Counted from the stretch's first letter, positions 25,001 to 34,592 are shown. The stretch: 64,000 bases of DNA from Actinoallomurus vinaceus (GCF_039542055.1 NZ_BAABHK010000008.1:62001-126000); one strand, 5' to 3'. Numbers and translations are program-made. Notes: generated from the sequence alone by a model not told the origin.

Positions 25001-25503
25001 ATCGGCAGTCGGTAGATCACGGTGCCCTCGTCGCCGCGGGCGGCGAGGGCACGCGGCCACAGGCCGTGGATCGCGGCCCGCGCGGCGCGGTTGCCCACGA
25101 GCACGTCGGCGCGCAGCTCGGTGATCCCGTGCCGCCGGGCCGCTACGGTCAGGTCCCCGATCAGCCGCGTGGCGACGCCCTGCCGTTGCCAGAGGTCCGC
25201 GACCACGACCGCGAGGTCGGCGCGCCACGGCAGGCCGGTGTCGCGCGTGTACTCGGCGATCCCGACGACCTCGGAACCGGCCACGGCGACCAGCGCGTCA
25301 CGGTCGACGTGGTCGATGCCGTCGAGCGTGCCGGCGTAGAACGCCGGGACGTGCGGGGTGCCGGCGAAGAACCGGTGGTAGAGGCTCCGCCGCGACAGCC
25401 GCATCGCCAGGACACCCGCCCGGTCACCGCCCTCATAGGGCCGTACGTCGACCGCCGGCGCGCCGGGTGCCGTCGGGGCATTGAGTTTCATCACGAAACC
25501 CAT
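24997..25503 (-). CDS. GNAT-family N-acetyltransferase
   Basis: The 168-residue protein shows the GNAT fold: VDVRPYEGGDRAG, then VGIAEYTRDTG, the acetyl-CoA loop LWQRQGVATRL, and GITELRADVLVGNRAA. RSLYHRFFAGTPHVP near the N-terminus occurs in GNAT domains fused to or related to acyl-CoA synthetase-type protein acetyltransferases. The acceptor is unknown. The start at 25503 has no clear ribosome site; an ATG four codons later is possible. Confidence 0.82.
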   Translation of the reverse strand: MGFVMKLNAPTAPGAPAVDVRPYEGGDRAGVLAMRLSRRSLYHRFFAGTPHVPAFYAGTLDGIDHVDRDALVAVAGSEVVGIAEYTRDTGLPWRADLAVVVADLWQRQGVATRLIGDLTVAARRHGITELRADVLVGNRAARAAIHGLWPRALAARGDEGTVIYRLPI

Positions 25504-25548
25504 TGCATCAGCCGCGAGTTGCGTGAAGCAACCCTTCGCCCGAAAAAC

Positions 25549-25577
25549 GGGCCGGAGAGGAAGCTCCCCTCCGGCCC
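25549..25577 (-). terminator. Intrinsic terminator after the DUF4232 gene
   Basis: GGGCCGGAG (25549-25557) pairs with CTCCGGCCC (25569-25577). On the minus strand the hairpin is followed closely by TTTTT, a classical intrinsic terminator. Confidence 0.7.
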
Positions 25578-25589
25578 TCGGTCGTACGG

Positions 25590-26123
25590 TCAGGCGGAGA
25601 GACGCCCCAGGCCGAGGCGGTGGTCACCGCCGACCAGCTGCTTCCACGGCAGGGCGGTGTAGCCGCCACCGGCCGGAAGGGCGAACCTGAGGGACTGCGG
25701 AGTGATCAGCGGCGTCGACACGACGTTCCAGTGAATGACGAGGTGGCCAACCTTGCCGTGCTTGCCGGGCTTGAGGACGACCGCCTGCTTGGCGGAGTAA
25801 CCGAGGCCCTTGTCCCCGTAGGCGTGGACCGGAACGCTGGGCGCGCCCCCCTCCTTGCCCTTGACCAGGTAGGTGAAGCCCTTCAGGCCGTTGCGCAGGA
25901 CGCAGGCCTTCTTTCCGGTGTTCCGGAAGTCCAGGGTGGTGTACCGCTGGCCCGCGCCGGGGTCGATGCGCTTGTTGAGGGAGACCTTGAGGTTGGCGGC
26001 CTTGCAGGCGGGCGTGGCGCTGGTGGTGGCGGCCATGGCGGGCATGGCGGCCGCGATCGAGCCGGCCGCGACGGCACCGGTGACGACGGCGATCTGCATC
26101 CGGCGACGAGTGTTGTCTCGCAT
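25590..26123 (-). CDS. Secreted DUF4232 protein
   Basis: The 177-residue protein has a Sec signal peptide (MRDNTRRRMQ, hydrophobic core, cleavage near AMAATT). The mature domain is DUF4232: two cysteines in PACKAANLKVSL and KKACVLRNGLKGF, then HLVIHWNVVSTPLITP. Such proteins are small extracytoplasmic beta-sandwich proteins of unknown role, common in actinomycetes. The ATG at 26123 is preferred over a TTG 19 codons earlier because it starts a normal signal peptide. It is followed by a T-tailed terminator. Confidence 0.85.
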   Translation of the reverse strand: MRDNTRRRMQIAVVTGAVAAGSIAAAMPAMAATTSATPACKAANLKVSLNKRIDPGAGQRYTTLDFRNTGKKACVLRNGLKGFTYLVKGKEGGAPSVPVHAYGDKGLGYSAKQAVVLKPGKHGKVGHLVIHWNVVSTPLITPQSLRFALPAGGGYTALPWKQLVGGDHRLGLGRLSA

Positions 26124-26245
26124 CCTGAACTTCCCCGAAGGTCGGCGGGCGCGCGTGCGCCCGGGGGTTGGTGTGTCCAAGGGGTGAGACGCCCGCGCGA
26201 GCAGGATCGTTCGCAGCTCGCCGAAAAATGATCAAGAGAAAATGA

Positions 26246-26740
26246 TCAAGGTGTGCCCGAGGCGGCGGCCTGCTGGGCGGCCCGGTCGGTCGGCAGGGCG
26301 CCGGGGCCGGGGCGCGGGTCGATGTCCGTCGGGCCCAGCGCCGCGCCGCACTCCGAACACGTCAGTGCGGGGGTCAGCCGACCGGTGCAGCCGCGGTGGA
26401 TCAGGACCATGGGCGGGCCGTTCTCGGCGTAGTGCTCGTCGCCCCACAGGAGCAGGGACATCATCGCCGGCCACAGGCCCACGCCCTTGCGGGTCAGGCG
26501 GTACTCATAGCGCTCCGGCCGCTCCTGGTAGAGGCGCCGCCGGAGGATGCCCTCCTCGCACAGGCGGTTCAGCCGGTCGGTGAGCACGTTGCGCGCCACG
26601 CCGAGGCTCGCCTGGAAGTCGTCGAAGCGGCGGATGCCCTCGAAGGCGTCCCGGATCACCAGCAGGGTCCAGCGATCGCCGACGATCTCGAGGGCCCGGG
26701 CGATCGAGCAGTTCTGGTCGTCGTACGTGCGGTTGAGCAC
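26246..26740 (-). CDS. HxlR-family transcriptional regulator with C-terminal metal-ribbon-like segment
   Basis: The 164-residue protein has the HxlR winged helix at residues 10-100: CSIARALEIVGDRWTLLVIRDAF, RFDDFQASLGVARNVLTDRL and YEYRLTRKG. It ends with an extension containing HRGC...LTCSECG, which could bind a metal. HxlR proteins sense electrophiles or redox through N-terminal cysteines, and Cys11 is present. The GTG at 26740 has no ribosome site. TACCCT six bases upstream fits a leaderless mRNA. The target gene is not evident. Confidence 0.88.
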   Translation of the reverse strand: MLNRTYDDQNCSIARALEIVGDRWTLLVIRDAFEGIRRFDDFQASLGVARNVLTDRLNRLCEEGILRRRLYQERPERYEYRLTRKGVGLWPAMMSLLLWGDEHYAENGPPMVLIHRGCTGRLTPALTCSECGAALGPTDIDPRPGPGALPTDRAAQQAAASGTP

Positions 26741-26746
26741 GCATCC

Positions 26747-26752
26747 AGGGTA
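26747..26752 (-). promoter_or_regulatory. Leaderless -10 box of the HxlR gene (TACCCT)
   Basis: TACCCT on the minus strand is six bases before the GTG at 26740. Confidence 0.5.
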
Positions 26753-26782
26753 GGTCGCCGAGTTGCGTCAAGCAACGCAGAA

Positions 26783-26895
26783 CGCCCTGCCGCCGGGTCG
26801 AATGAAGCGCTACCGGGGGCGGCCTGCCGCCGGGTCGCGTCGAGCGGTGCGCGGACGGCCTGCCGTCGGGGCGCGTCGAGCAACCCGGGGACGGC
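26783..26895. repeat. Degenerate intergenic repeat
   Basis: The segment CCTGCCGCCGGGTCG recurs three times with changes, each followed by GTCGAGC-like bases, with roughly 40-base spacing, between the HxlR gene and the fba terminator. No protein is supported here. Confidence 0.4.
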
Positions 26896-26915
26896 CGATC
26901 GGGCCGGCCGTCCCC
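26887..26915 (-). terminator. Terminator after fba
   Basis: GGGGACGGCC (26887-26896) pairs perfectly with GGCCGTCCCC (26906-26915) across a nine-base loop, 19 bases beyond the fba stop. Confidence 0.7.
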
Positions 26916-26933
26916 GCGTCTCGCTCCGTGGCC

Positions 26934-27956
<1,023 letters not shown>

Positions 27957-28046
27957 GGCTCTTCCTTCCTTGGGCGTGGCTCCCGGCGGTCTCGACACCA
28001 GTATCTCGAAATACATCTGTGGCCCGGACCATGGCACGCCTACCGG

Positions 28047-28052
28047 TACCCT
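28047..28052 (+). promoter_or_regulatory. Leaderless -10 box of the DedA gene (TACCCT)
   Basis: TACCCT is seven bases before the GTG at 28060. It supports that start rather than an ATG seven codons later. Confidence 0.5.
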
Positions 28053-28059
28053 CGGCCCC

Positions 28060-28749
28060 GTGGCCCTCGCCGTGAACATCATGGATCCCAAGTCCCTCAT
28101 CGCGACGTTCGGACTGATCGGGATCCTCGCCGTCATCTTCGCCGAGACCGGTCTGCTCGTCGGGTTCTTCCTGCCCGGCGACACTTTGCTGGTCACCGCG
28201 GGCGTCTTCACCACGACGACCGCCGCCCACGCTTCCGGCATCTCGCCGCTGCCGCTCCCGGCGCTCATGATCGGCGCGCCGTTGTGCGCCGTCGCGGGGG
28301 CTCAGGTGGGGCACTTCCTCGGCGCGAAGTACGGGCGTAAATTGTTCGATCGGCCCGATTCACGGCTGTTCCGGAAGGATCACGTGGAGAAGGCCGAGCA
28401 CTACTTCAACAAGTTCGGCCCCGCCAAGGCCGTGGTGCTGGCCCGCTTCGCCCCCGTCGTGCGCACCTTCCTCAACCCGCTCGCCGGGATGCTGGAGATG
28501 TCCGCGGGCCGGTTCCTCGTCTTCAACATCATCGGCGGCGTCGTCTGGACGGAGTCGATCATCCTGCTCGGCCGTTTCCTCGGCGACCGGGTCAAGGGGA
28601 TCGACAAGTACATCCTTCCCGTCGTCGCCGTCGCCGTGCTGATCTCGGTGATTCCGGTGATCCGGGAGATCGTGAAAGGCCCCAAGAAGTCGGGAGATAC
28701 GGATGAGCGCAAGAAGCCGCCGATGCCATCTGGCCGTCACCGTCGCTGA
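28060..28749 (+). CDS. DedA-family membrane protein
   Basis: The 229-residue protein has four to five membrane segments and the DedA/VTT motifs: FFLPGDTLLVTAG, a re-entrant loop with key acidic residues upstream (ETGLL), then RFAPVVRTFLNPLAGMLEM and the final helix. DedA proteins translocate lipid carriers such as undecaprenyl phosphate or phospholipids and affect membrane homeostasis. The C-terminal tail is basic. The start at GTG 28060 is supported by a TACCCT box at leaderless spacing; ATG 28081 is the alternative. It is divergent from fba. Confidence 0.88.
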   Translation: MALAVNIMDPKSLIATFGLIGILAVIFAETGLLVGFFLPGDTLLVTAGVFTTTTAAHASGISPLPLPALMIGAPLCAVAGAQVGHFLGAKYGRKLFDRPDSRLFRKDHVEKAEHYFNKFGPAKAVVLARFAPVVRTFLNPLAGMLEMSAGRFLVFNIIGGVVWTESIILLGRFLGDRVKGIDKYILPVVAVAVLISVIPVIREIVKGPKKSGDTDERKKPPMPSGRHRR

Positions 28750-28765
28750 CGGTCCCGGTTATCGC

Positions 28766-28771
28766 TAACCT
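28766..28771 (+). promoter_or_regulatory. Leaderless -10 box (TAACCT)
   Basis: TAACCT is six bases before the GTG at 28778. Confidence 0.45.
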
Positions 28772-28777
28772 CCCCCT

Positions 28778-29248
28778 GTGGGACGTCACCGATCAGACCC
28801 TATGGGTCTCGCACGCATCGCCATCGCGGTACTCGCCGTCACGTTGGCACTGGGTCTCGTGATCGTCGGTGGCGTGTCGCTCTGGGGAGCGCTCACCAAG
28901 GACGCTTCGAAGACCGCGTCCTCCTCGCCCGATCCGTCGTCCAGCGGACAGGCCAAGGTGACGCCCCCCGGCAAGCACGCCAGCTCGGAGCCGAGGGTCC
29001 AGTCCGGCAACGAGATCGACGTCGAGTGCCTCGTGGCCCAGTGTCCGATCTTCGTCGCCGGCCCGGGAGCCACCGACGTCATCTACCAAGGCTCGCTCGT
29101 CAAGGGCGAAACCCAAAAATTCAGCGAAACGCGGGTCATCATGAAGGTCGACGACGCGAGCACGGTCAACGTGACCGTCAACGGCCAGCGGCAGCCCAGG
29201 GGACGGCGCGGGCAGGAGCACATCTACAAGGCCCCGGCCAAGCAGTGA
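28778..29248 (+). CDS. Single-pass membrane protein with RodZ-C/DUF4115-like domain
   Basis: The 156-residue protein has one N-terminal membrane helix (about residues 10-36) and a Ser/Pro-rich linker. Its small beta-rich extracellular domain runs DVECLVAQCPIFVAG to VIYQGSLVKGETQKFSETRV and VDDASTVNVTVNGQ. The pattern 'bind, gain, vector-and-knob' is like the C-terminal domain of RodZ (DUF4115), but the cytoplasmic HTH part of RodZ is absent. Function is unknown; a cell-envelope role is plausible. It starts at a GTG 28 bases after the DedA gene. Confidence 0.65.
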   Translation: MGRHRSDPMGLARIAIAVLAVTLALGLVIVGGVSLWGALTKDASKTASSSPDPSSSGQAKVTPPGKHASSEPRVQSGNEIDVECLVAQCPIFVAGPGATDVIYQGSLVKGETQKFSETRVIMKVDDASTVNVTVNGQRQPRGRRGQEHIYKAPAKQ

Positions 29249-29326
29249 GAGAGGCCGGGGATCGGCCGAGCGAGCCGTGCGGAACGGACGGGCTCGGCCG
29301 AGCCCGGGGTCATAGGGCGGGCGGGC

Positions 29327-29863
29327 TCAGCCGAGCCCGAGGTCGCCCAGGGTGAACACCGAGCGGTAGTCCAGCCCCGTCTCGGCGATGCGGGGCCCCG
29401 CTCCACGCTCGACGATGGTGGCCACGCCGACGACCTCGGCGCCCGCCTCACGGAGCGCCTCAACGGCGGTCAGGACGGAGTTGCCGGTCGTGGAGGTGTC
29501 CTCCACGGCCAGCACGCGCCGCCCGGCGACGTCGGGGCCTTCGACGCGCCGCTGCAGCCCGTGCGCCTTGCCCGCCTTGCGGACGACGAAGGCGTCGAGG
29601 TGCCGGCCGCGCGCGGCGGCGGCGTGCAGCATCGCGGTGGCGACCGGATCGGCGCCGAGCGTCAGCCCGCCCACGGCCTCGTAGTCGAGGTCGGCGGTGA
29701 GATCGAGCATCGTCCGTCCGACGAGCGGCGCGGCGTTCCCGTCGAGGGTGACGCGGCGCAGATCGACGTAGAAGTCGGCCTCCTGCCCGGACGACAGGAC
29801 GACCCTGCCGTGCACGACCGCCTTGCTCTTGATCTCGGCCAGGAGATCGTCGCGATCCGTCAT
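29327..29863 (-). CDS. pyrE: Orotate phosphoribosyltransferase
   Basis: The 178-residue type I PRTase converts orotate and PRPP to OMP in pyrimidine synthesis. VLAVEDTSTTGNSVLTAVEAL is the PRPP-binding loop. FYVDLRRVTLDG and GGLTLGADPVATAM are further family motifs, and VVRKAGKAHGLQRRVEG holds the flexible loop. The ATG at 29863 has TAGAGT seven bases upstream (leaderless). An ATG six codons earlier would overlap the divergent hydrolase start. Confidence 0.95.
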   Translation of the reverse strand: MTDRDDLLAEIKSKAVVHGRVVLSSGQEADFYVDLRRVTLDGNAAPLVGRTMLDLTADLDYEAVGGLTLGADPVATAMLHAAAARGRHLDAFVVRKAGKAHGLQRRVEGPDVAGRRVLAVEDTSTTGNSVLTAVEALREAGAEVVGVATIVERGAGPRIAETGLDYRSVFTLGDLGLG

Positions 29864-29870
29864 AAGCGAA

Positions 29871-29876
29871 ACTCTA
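29871..29876 (-). promoter_or_regulatory. pyrE -10 box (TAGAGT), next to the divergent start codon
   Basis: TAGAGT on the minus strand is seven bases before the pyrE ATG and only three bases from the ATG of the rightward hydrolase gene. The pyrE -35 region therefore lies inside that coding sequence. Confidence 0.5.
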
Positions 29877-29879
29877 TCC

Positions 29880-30527
29880 ATGACACCCGGCACTCTCGTC
29901 CTGCTGCACAGCCCGCTGACCACCGCGTCCGCCTGGGGATCCCTCCCCGACGTGCTCGGCGCGTACGACGTGGTCGTGCCGGAGATCACCGACGACGACC
30001 GGCCGCCGTACGCGAGCCGGTATGTCGCGCGGGCGGCGCTGGAGATCACCGCGGCCGGTGCCCGGCCGCCGGTCGTGCTGGTCGGGCACAGTGGGGCCGG
30101 TCCGCTGCTGCCGCCGATCGGCGCGGCGCAGCGGGCGGCGCATCGCCTCGTCGGCGGGTACGTCTTCGTCGACGCCGAGCTGCCGCCCCCGGCCGGGACG
30201 AGCCGGCTGGATCAGGCCACGGCCTTCGCACCGGACGTCGCGGAGTTCCTGCGGTCCGGTGGGCGGTTCCCCGACTGGGAGCCGCCCGCGGGCGTCACGC
30301 TGCGACCGCGCGGGGAGGACTTCTTCGCGGAGGAGCTCCCCATGCCACAGGACTGGCCGGACGCGCCCTGTGGGTATCTGCGCACGTCCGCGGCGTACGA
30401 CGGGCAGGCCGCGCAGGCCCGGCTGCGCGGCTGGACCGTCGCCGTGAACGACGCCGGCCACTTCGCCGCCGTCGCCGATCCGCTCGCGACGGCGCGTGCC
30501 CTCACCGAGCTGATCGAGGCGCTCTGA
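29880..30527 (+). CDS. Alpha/beta-hydrolase fold protein
   Basis: The 215-residue protein has the alpha/beta-hydrolase pattern with nucleophile elbow GHSGAG near residue 75, a late Asp/Glu region, and the catalytic His in VNDAGHFAAV. The opening LVLLHSPLTTASAW holds the oxyanion region. No signal peptide is seen. Its substrate is unknown; small esterase or lipase activity is likely. Its start is 16 bases from that of pyrE on the other strand, and no ribosome site is visible, so it may be leaderless. Confidence 0.8.
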   Translation: MTPGTLVLLHSPLTTASAWGSLPDVLGAYDVVVPEITDDDRPPYASRYVARAALEITAAGARPPVVLVGHSGAGPLLPPIGAAQRAAHRLVGGYVFVDAELPPPAGTSRLDQATAFAPDVAEFLRSGGRFPDWEPPAGVTLRPRGEDFFAEELPMPQDWPDAPCGYLRTSAAYDGQAAQARLRGWTVAVNDAGHFAAVADPLATARALTELIEAL

Positions 30528-30967
30528 CCGCGCGACACGCCAGGGGGCCGGGAGGTCGGTCGGGGTCGGTTGGTTGGGAAGGATACGGTCCGGGGCGCCT
30601 GTCCCGAAGGCGTGATCACTGTGTCCGCCGGGGGAGGCGGGCGAGGTGTTCCTCGCGTAAGAAGCGGGTGGTACCGTCGCCCATCGGGCATCCGATCTCG
30701 ACCGTCTTTCCAAGTCAGCCGTGTCGCGGCGCGCCCCGTCATACAGTGTCGAGCGACCGAGTCAACGGTGACACGCGGGAGGAGGGGCCTCGCCAGGGTG
30801 CGGAAAGCCGCATTTCCCTCATAATCTCGTGGAGCAGCCAATCACTGGATCGGCCCACGCCGACGACGGACTTCACTACGCTGTGGTTCCCGAGGTCGCT
30901 CGCCGGCTCGAAAGCTCACCCGTGGGTCACTGATAAGGGTCTCGTGCCGAGAAAGGGGCGGTGTCGC
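30528..30967. other. Intergenic region before the NYN-domain gene
   Basis: No convincing coding sequence was found in these 440 bases. G-rich runs of the type GGTCGGTCGGGGTCGG occur near 30560. TACGCT at 30881-30886 could be a -10 box for the downstream gene. AAAGGGG before 30968 is that gene's ribosome site. Confidence 0.4.
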
Positions 30968-32140
30968 GTGGATCGCTGTGCGCTGTTCGTAGATGCCGGC
31001 TATCTGCTGGCCGACGGCGCGATGGCGGTGCACGGTACCCGCCGTCGCGAATCGGTGTCGTGGGACTTCGGAGGCATTCTCCAGCTCCTCGGCAACCTCG
31101 CCCGGGAGCGCACCGGCCTGCCGCTGCTGCGCTGCTACTGGTTCGAGGCGACGGTCGAGGGCCGCCGCATGCCGGAGCACGACGCGCTGGCCGACCTGCC
31201 GGGCATCAAACTCCGGCTCTCCCGGATCCGCCCGGGCCGCCGCGAGGGCGTCGACACCGAGATCCACCGCGACCTCATGACGCTGGCCCGCAACGGTGGG
31301 GTCGCCGACGCCGTCATCGTGAGCGGTGACGAGGACCTCGCCCAGGTCATCGCCGACGCGCAGGACCTCGGCGTCCGCGTCACGGTCGTGCACGTGGCCG
31401 TCGACGGCAACTGGACGATCTCCCGGGTGCTCCGGCAGGAGTGCGACGACCTCATCGAGATCGGCTCCGGGCACCTCCGGCCGTACGTCAATCTGCTGGC
31501 CGGGGTCGACACGTCGACTCCGCCGCTGTCCAACGGCGCGTCCAACGGCTCGGGCGGTGCCCTGGCCCCGCTGCGGCCGTCGCCGCAGCACGGCGCCGCA
31601 CCGCCGAGCACGCCGATCACCGCGACGCCGTTGCCGTCGCCGTCGCCGCAGCTCGGCCCCTCGACGAACACCACCTCCTCCGGCCTCAGCCGCCCTTCGA
31701 GCAGTGGGCAGCCGAGCACGCCGACCCCACCGCTGCGCTCGACCCCCACGCACGCGGCGCCGACGCCGCCGACCCCGTCGTCGAGCGGGCCGCAGCCCGC
31801 CAACGCCACCGGCCCGCAGTACCCCCAGCAGCCCGTCGGCCCCTACACCGGCCCCCAGCAGATCACGCCGGCCCCGGTCCAGCAGTCGACCCCGACGCTG
31901 GCCGACGCCGTGAAGGCGGCGCACAAGGAGGGCCAGGACTTCGGCGAGTCGGTCGCCCGGGACGCCCCCGCCCTCTGGCTGGAGGCCGTGCTGGCGCGCA
32001 AGCCGCGGATGCCGTCGGACCTGGAGGCGCGGCTACTGCAGGGTTCGTCCCTGCCGATCGACTTCCTGCTCCACGACGAGGTACGCCACGCACTGCGACG
32101 CGGCTTCTGGGATGCGCTCGAACGCTCGCGGCGCAGCTGA
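30968..32140 (+). CDS. NYN-domain (PIN-like nuclease fold) protein with long Pro/Ser/Thr linker
   Basis: Residues 1-175 form a NYN/LabA-like PIN fold: ALFVDAGYLL (first Asp), GVDTEIHRDLMTLAR, and AVIVSGDEDLAQVIADAQDLG with metal-binding acids. Such domains are usually RNases. A linker of about 110 residues, rich in Pro, Ser and Thr, follows. A compact C-terminal helical region (DAVKAAHKEGQDFGESVARD to LHDEVRHALRRGFWDAL) resembles small OST-HTH/LOTUS-like tails only loosely. GTG at 30968 has AAAGGGG nine bases upstream. RNA target and partner are unknown. Confidence 0.85.
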   Translation: MDRCALFVDAGYLLADGAMAVHGTRRRESVSWDFGGILQLLGNLARERTGLPLLRCYWFEATVEGRRMPEHDALADLPGIKLRLSRIRPGRREGVDTEIHRDLMTLARNGGVADAVIVSGDEDLAQVIADAQDLGVRVTVVHVAVDGNWTISRVLRQECDDLIEIGSGHLRPYVNLLAGVDTSTPPLSNGASNGSGGALAPLRPSPQHGAAPPSTPITATPLPSPSPQLGPSTNTTSSGLSRPSSSGQPSTPTPPLRSTPTHAAPTPPTPSSSGPQPANATGPQYPQQPVGPYTGPQQITPAPVQQSTPTLADAVKAAHKEGQDFGESVARDAPALWLEAVLARKPRMPSDLEARLLQGSSLPIDFLLHDEVRHALRRGFWDALERSRRS

Positions 32141-32255
32141 GCGCGGTAACGTCTCTACCGGCCGGTTCGCTCCGGCCGGCCGCCGGCCGGCCCCCGGGTC
32201 GGCTTCTGGTCGGGCGATCATCCGAAATGACCAGATTCGCAGCAGGAACGCCGGG

Positions 32256-32261
32256 TAGCGT
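32256..32261 (+). promoter_or_regulatory. Leaderless -10 box (TAGCGT)
   Basis: TAGCGT is seven bases before the GTG at 32269. Confidence 0.45.
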
Positions 32262-32268
32262 CTAGAAG

Positions 32269-32844
32269 GTGACGCATGTGACCGAAGACGATCTCGATGA
32301 CCTCGAGTTCGAGACTCTCCGCACCGGTGATCACGCCGCTGCGGCGACACGGTTCGTCGAGTTGGCCGACACGGTCTCAGGCGGCGTTTCCCGCGCCAGC
32401 CTGTTGCTGCGTGCCGGTGAACAGTGGCAGCACGCGGGAGACCACGACAGGGCGGCCGAGGCCTACCGCGGCGCCCTGGACGACGGCGGACAGACCTATG
32501 GAGACCCGCGCATCTATCTCGCCGGTGCCCTGTTCGAATTGGACCGTGCCGATGAGGCGCGGGCACTGATCGACCAGGTACGCGCCGACGCGCCCAAGGA
32601 TCCCGAGATCTTCCGTGCCGTCGCCGAGCTGCTGCACGAGCAGGGCGACCTGGTCGGCGCGCACGACTGGTCGACCGAAGGCGCCGACATCGCCCGGTCG
32701 ACCGACCCGGACGCCCTCGAGGGCCTGCTGCGGATCCGCTACCGCTGCCGTCTCGACCTCGGCCGCCCCGAGGACGAGTACGACGCGCTCCTCGACGACC
32801 TGCTGAAGAGGACCGACGAGGCCCCGGACCAGCAATTCCGCTGA
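32269..32844 (+). CDS. Tetratricopeptide-like protein
   Basis: The 191-residue acidic, soluble protein consists of helix pairs in TPR style: LLLRAGEQWQHAGDHDRAAEAYRGAL, IYLAGALFELDRADEARALI and IFRAVAELLHEQGDLVGAH. It likely acts as a protein-protein adaptor. No enzymatic motif is visible. The first codon GTG 32269 has TAGCGT seven bases upstream; a GTG three codons later is an alternative. It stands alone after the NYN gene. Confidence 0.75.
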   Translation: MTHVTEDDLDDLEFETLRTGDHAAAATRFVELADTVSGGVSRASLLLRAGEQWQHAGDHDRAAEAYRGALDDGGQTYGDPRIYLAGALFELDRADEARALIDQVRADAPKDPEIFRAVAELLHEQGDLVGAHDWSTEGADIARSTDPDALEGLLRIRYRCRLDLGRPEDEYDALLDDLLKRTDEAPDQQFR

Positions 32845-32883
32845 GCCCGCCGGGGCCGTCAGAGCGCGGCGGGGCCATCGGCG

Positions 32884-33045
32884 GTCAGGACAACGGGGCA
32901 TGGCCCTCCCGGCCACGAGAGCCGAGGTGCCGGGGCCCGGGCGAGCGGGGCAGGCCGTACGGGCCAGGACAACGGCGCGCGGCCGCCCGGGCCGGGCGAG
33001 GGGGCACGAGACCGTACGGGTCAGGACAGCGGGGCGCGGCCGAGC
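32884..33045. repeat. Degenerate copies of the PhoD gene 3' end
   Basis: GTCAGGACAACGGGGC-like sequence occurs at 32884, 32963 and 33020. The last copy is the stop codon and final codons of the phosphatase gene. The two others lie downstream of it and look like decayed duplications. Confidence 0.5.
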
Positions 33046-34592
33046 TCGCGGAACCGGTCCTCGGCGTCGGCGGCCTCCCACCGCACCGAGGCCGTACGCC
33101 CGTCGACGTGTACGGTCGCCAGCGCGTTGTCGAACCAGGGCCCGTCGGTGACCCGCCAGCCGAGCGGTGGTCTCCGTACGCCGGCGAGCCGGGCCAGCGC
33201 CCGTGCGGGCAGGTCGCCGACCCGTCGGCAGGCCACCTGGTTGGCCAGCTTGAACGGGCCCGTCAGCGGATTGCGCAGCGGCGAGCAGACGACCTGGGAG
33301 ATCGGCGTACGGGACCCGCGCACCCGCGCCAGGTAGGAGTAGTGGACGTCGCCGGAGAGCAGCGTGATGCTCGCCGGCGGGCGCGGGCCGTTCGCGACGT
33401 CGAGCAGGGTCTCCGCCACCGCCCGGAACGACGCGTCGAACGCCGGCCAGTGCTCCAGGTCGAGGGTCTGCCGGAGCCGCTCGCCGAACCCGGCCGCCCG
33501 GCGCCCCCACGCGCCGCCCGTGACGGCCTCGTTCCACGCCTCCATGTGGTGGATCGCGCCCGGCAGCAGGAACGGCAGGGACGTCGCGACGATGAGATGG
33601 TCGACGTCGGCGCGGCACTGCTCGCCGAACCACGCGAGCTCCGCGTCGCCGAGCATCGCCCGCCGGCCCTCCTCCAGCACGCGCCCGCACCGGCTGTCCA
33701 GGACGACGATCCGGGTCCGCCCGTGGTCGTGGACGTAACTCCACCGGACTCCGCCGGGCTCGCGGTCCGCCCGCCCGGCGAACTCGTCCACCACCTTCCC
33801 GGCGTCCCCGTCGGCCGCGAGCACCGCCTGGTAGACCGGGTCGGCGGCGCGCTCCGCCGGTGACAGGTTCCCGAGGTGCTGGTAGATCCAGTACGCGCCG
33901 AGCCCGCCGATGATCCGCCCCTCCCACCAGGGATGGGCCCGCATCTCCCGCCGCCAGGCCTCGGAGGTGTTCCAGTCGTCGCGGATGTCGTGGTCGTCGA
34001 AGACCATCGAGCTGGGCACCATGGCCAGCAGCCACCGCACCGCCGGATCCGTCCCCCAGGCCATCCGGTAGAGGTGGGCGTACTCCTCGAAGTCGGCGAT
34101 CTCGCCGTACGGCGGCGCGTCGATGTCACGCCGCGCCGTGATGAACTCCCGTACCTCCGGCGTCGTCTCGTCGGCGTACACCTGGTCGCCGATCAGCAGG
34201 AGCTCGTCGGGCGGCTCCTCACCCGCCATGAGCCGCCGCGCGCACACCGCCAGCGCGTCGACGCCGTGCGTCGCCTCCGAGGCCGGCGCGACCCGGCAGG
34301 ACCCCACGGCGAACCGCCGCGCCCCGCCGGGCGCACGGGTGCGGATGCGTCCGGGCGGCGCCCCGGGCTCCGGCCACGCCCGCTCACCGTCGAGCAGCAC
34401 GTCGTACGGGACGTCGGAGCCGGGCTCCAGACCGTCGACGTCCACGAGAGCGTAGTGGTGCCCGTGGACCGTGAACGTACGGCTCACGGCGTCCAGGACG
34501 CGGACCTCGCACGGCCGATCGGTCTCCACCCAGACCGTCGCCGTACGCGCACCGACGTGGCGCAGCAACGGCCCGAGGATGAGTCGTGTCAT
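33021..34592 (-). CDS. PhoD-like alkaline phosphatase/phosphodiesterase
   Basis: The 523-residue protein has the PhoD metallophosphatase core: LLIGDQVYADE, MVFDDHDIRDDWN, DHLIVATSLPFLLPG and LLSGDVHYSYLAR, which supply the metal ligands. An N-terminal beta-sandwich domain (GARTATVWVETDRPCEV) precedes it, as in PhoD. No Tat or Sec signal peptide is visible, unlike secreted PhoD, so it may act inside the cell. The ATG at 34592 starts MTRLILGPLLRHVG and has TAAGG upstream; an ATG 18 codons earlier is possible. Confidence 0.87.
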   Translation of the reverse strand: MTRLILGPLLRHVGARTATVWVETDRPCEVRVLDAVSRTFTVHGHHYALVDVDGLEPGSDVPYDVLLDGERAWPEPGAPPGRIRTRAPGGARRFAVGSCRVAPASEATHGVDALAVCARRLMAGEEPPDELLLIGDQVYADETTPEVREFITARRDIDAPPYGEIADFEEYAHLYRMAWGTDPAVRWLLAMVPSSMVFDDHDIRDDWNTSEAWRREMRAHPWWEGRIIGGLGAYWIYQHLGNLSPAERAADPVYQAVLAADGDAGKVVDEFAGRADREPGGVRWSYVHDHGRTRIVVLDSRCGRVLEEGRRAMLGDAELAWFGEQCRADVDHLIVATSLPFLLPGAIHHMEAWNEAVTGGAWGRRAAGFGERLRQTLDLEHWPAFDASFRAVAETLLDVANGPRPPASITLLSGDVHYSYLARVRGSRTPISQVVCSPLRNPLTGPFKLANQVACRRVGDLPARALARLAGVRRPPLGWRVTDGPWFDNALATVHVDGRTASVRWEAADAEDRFRELGRAPLS

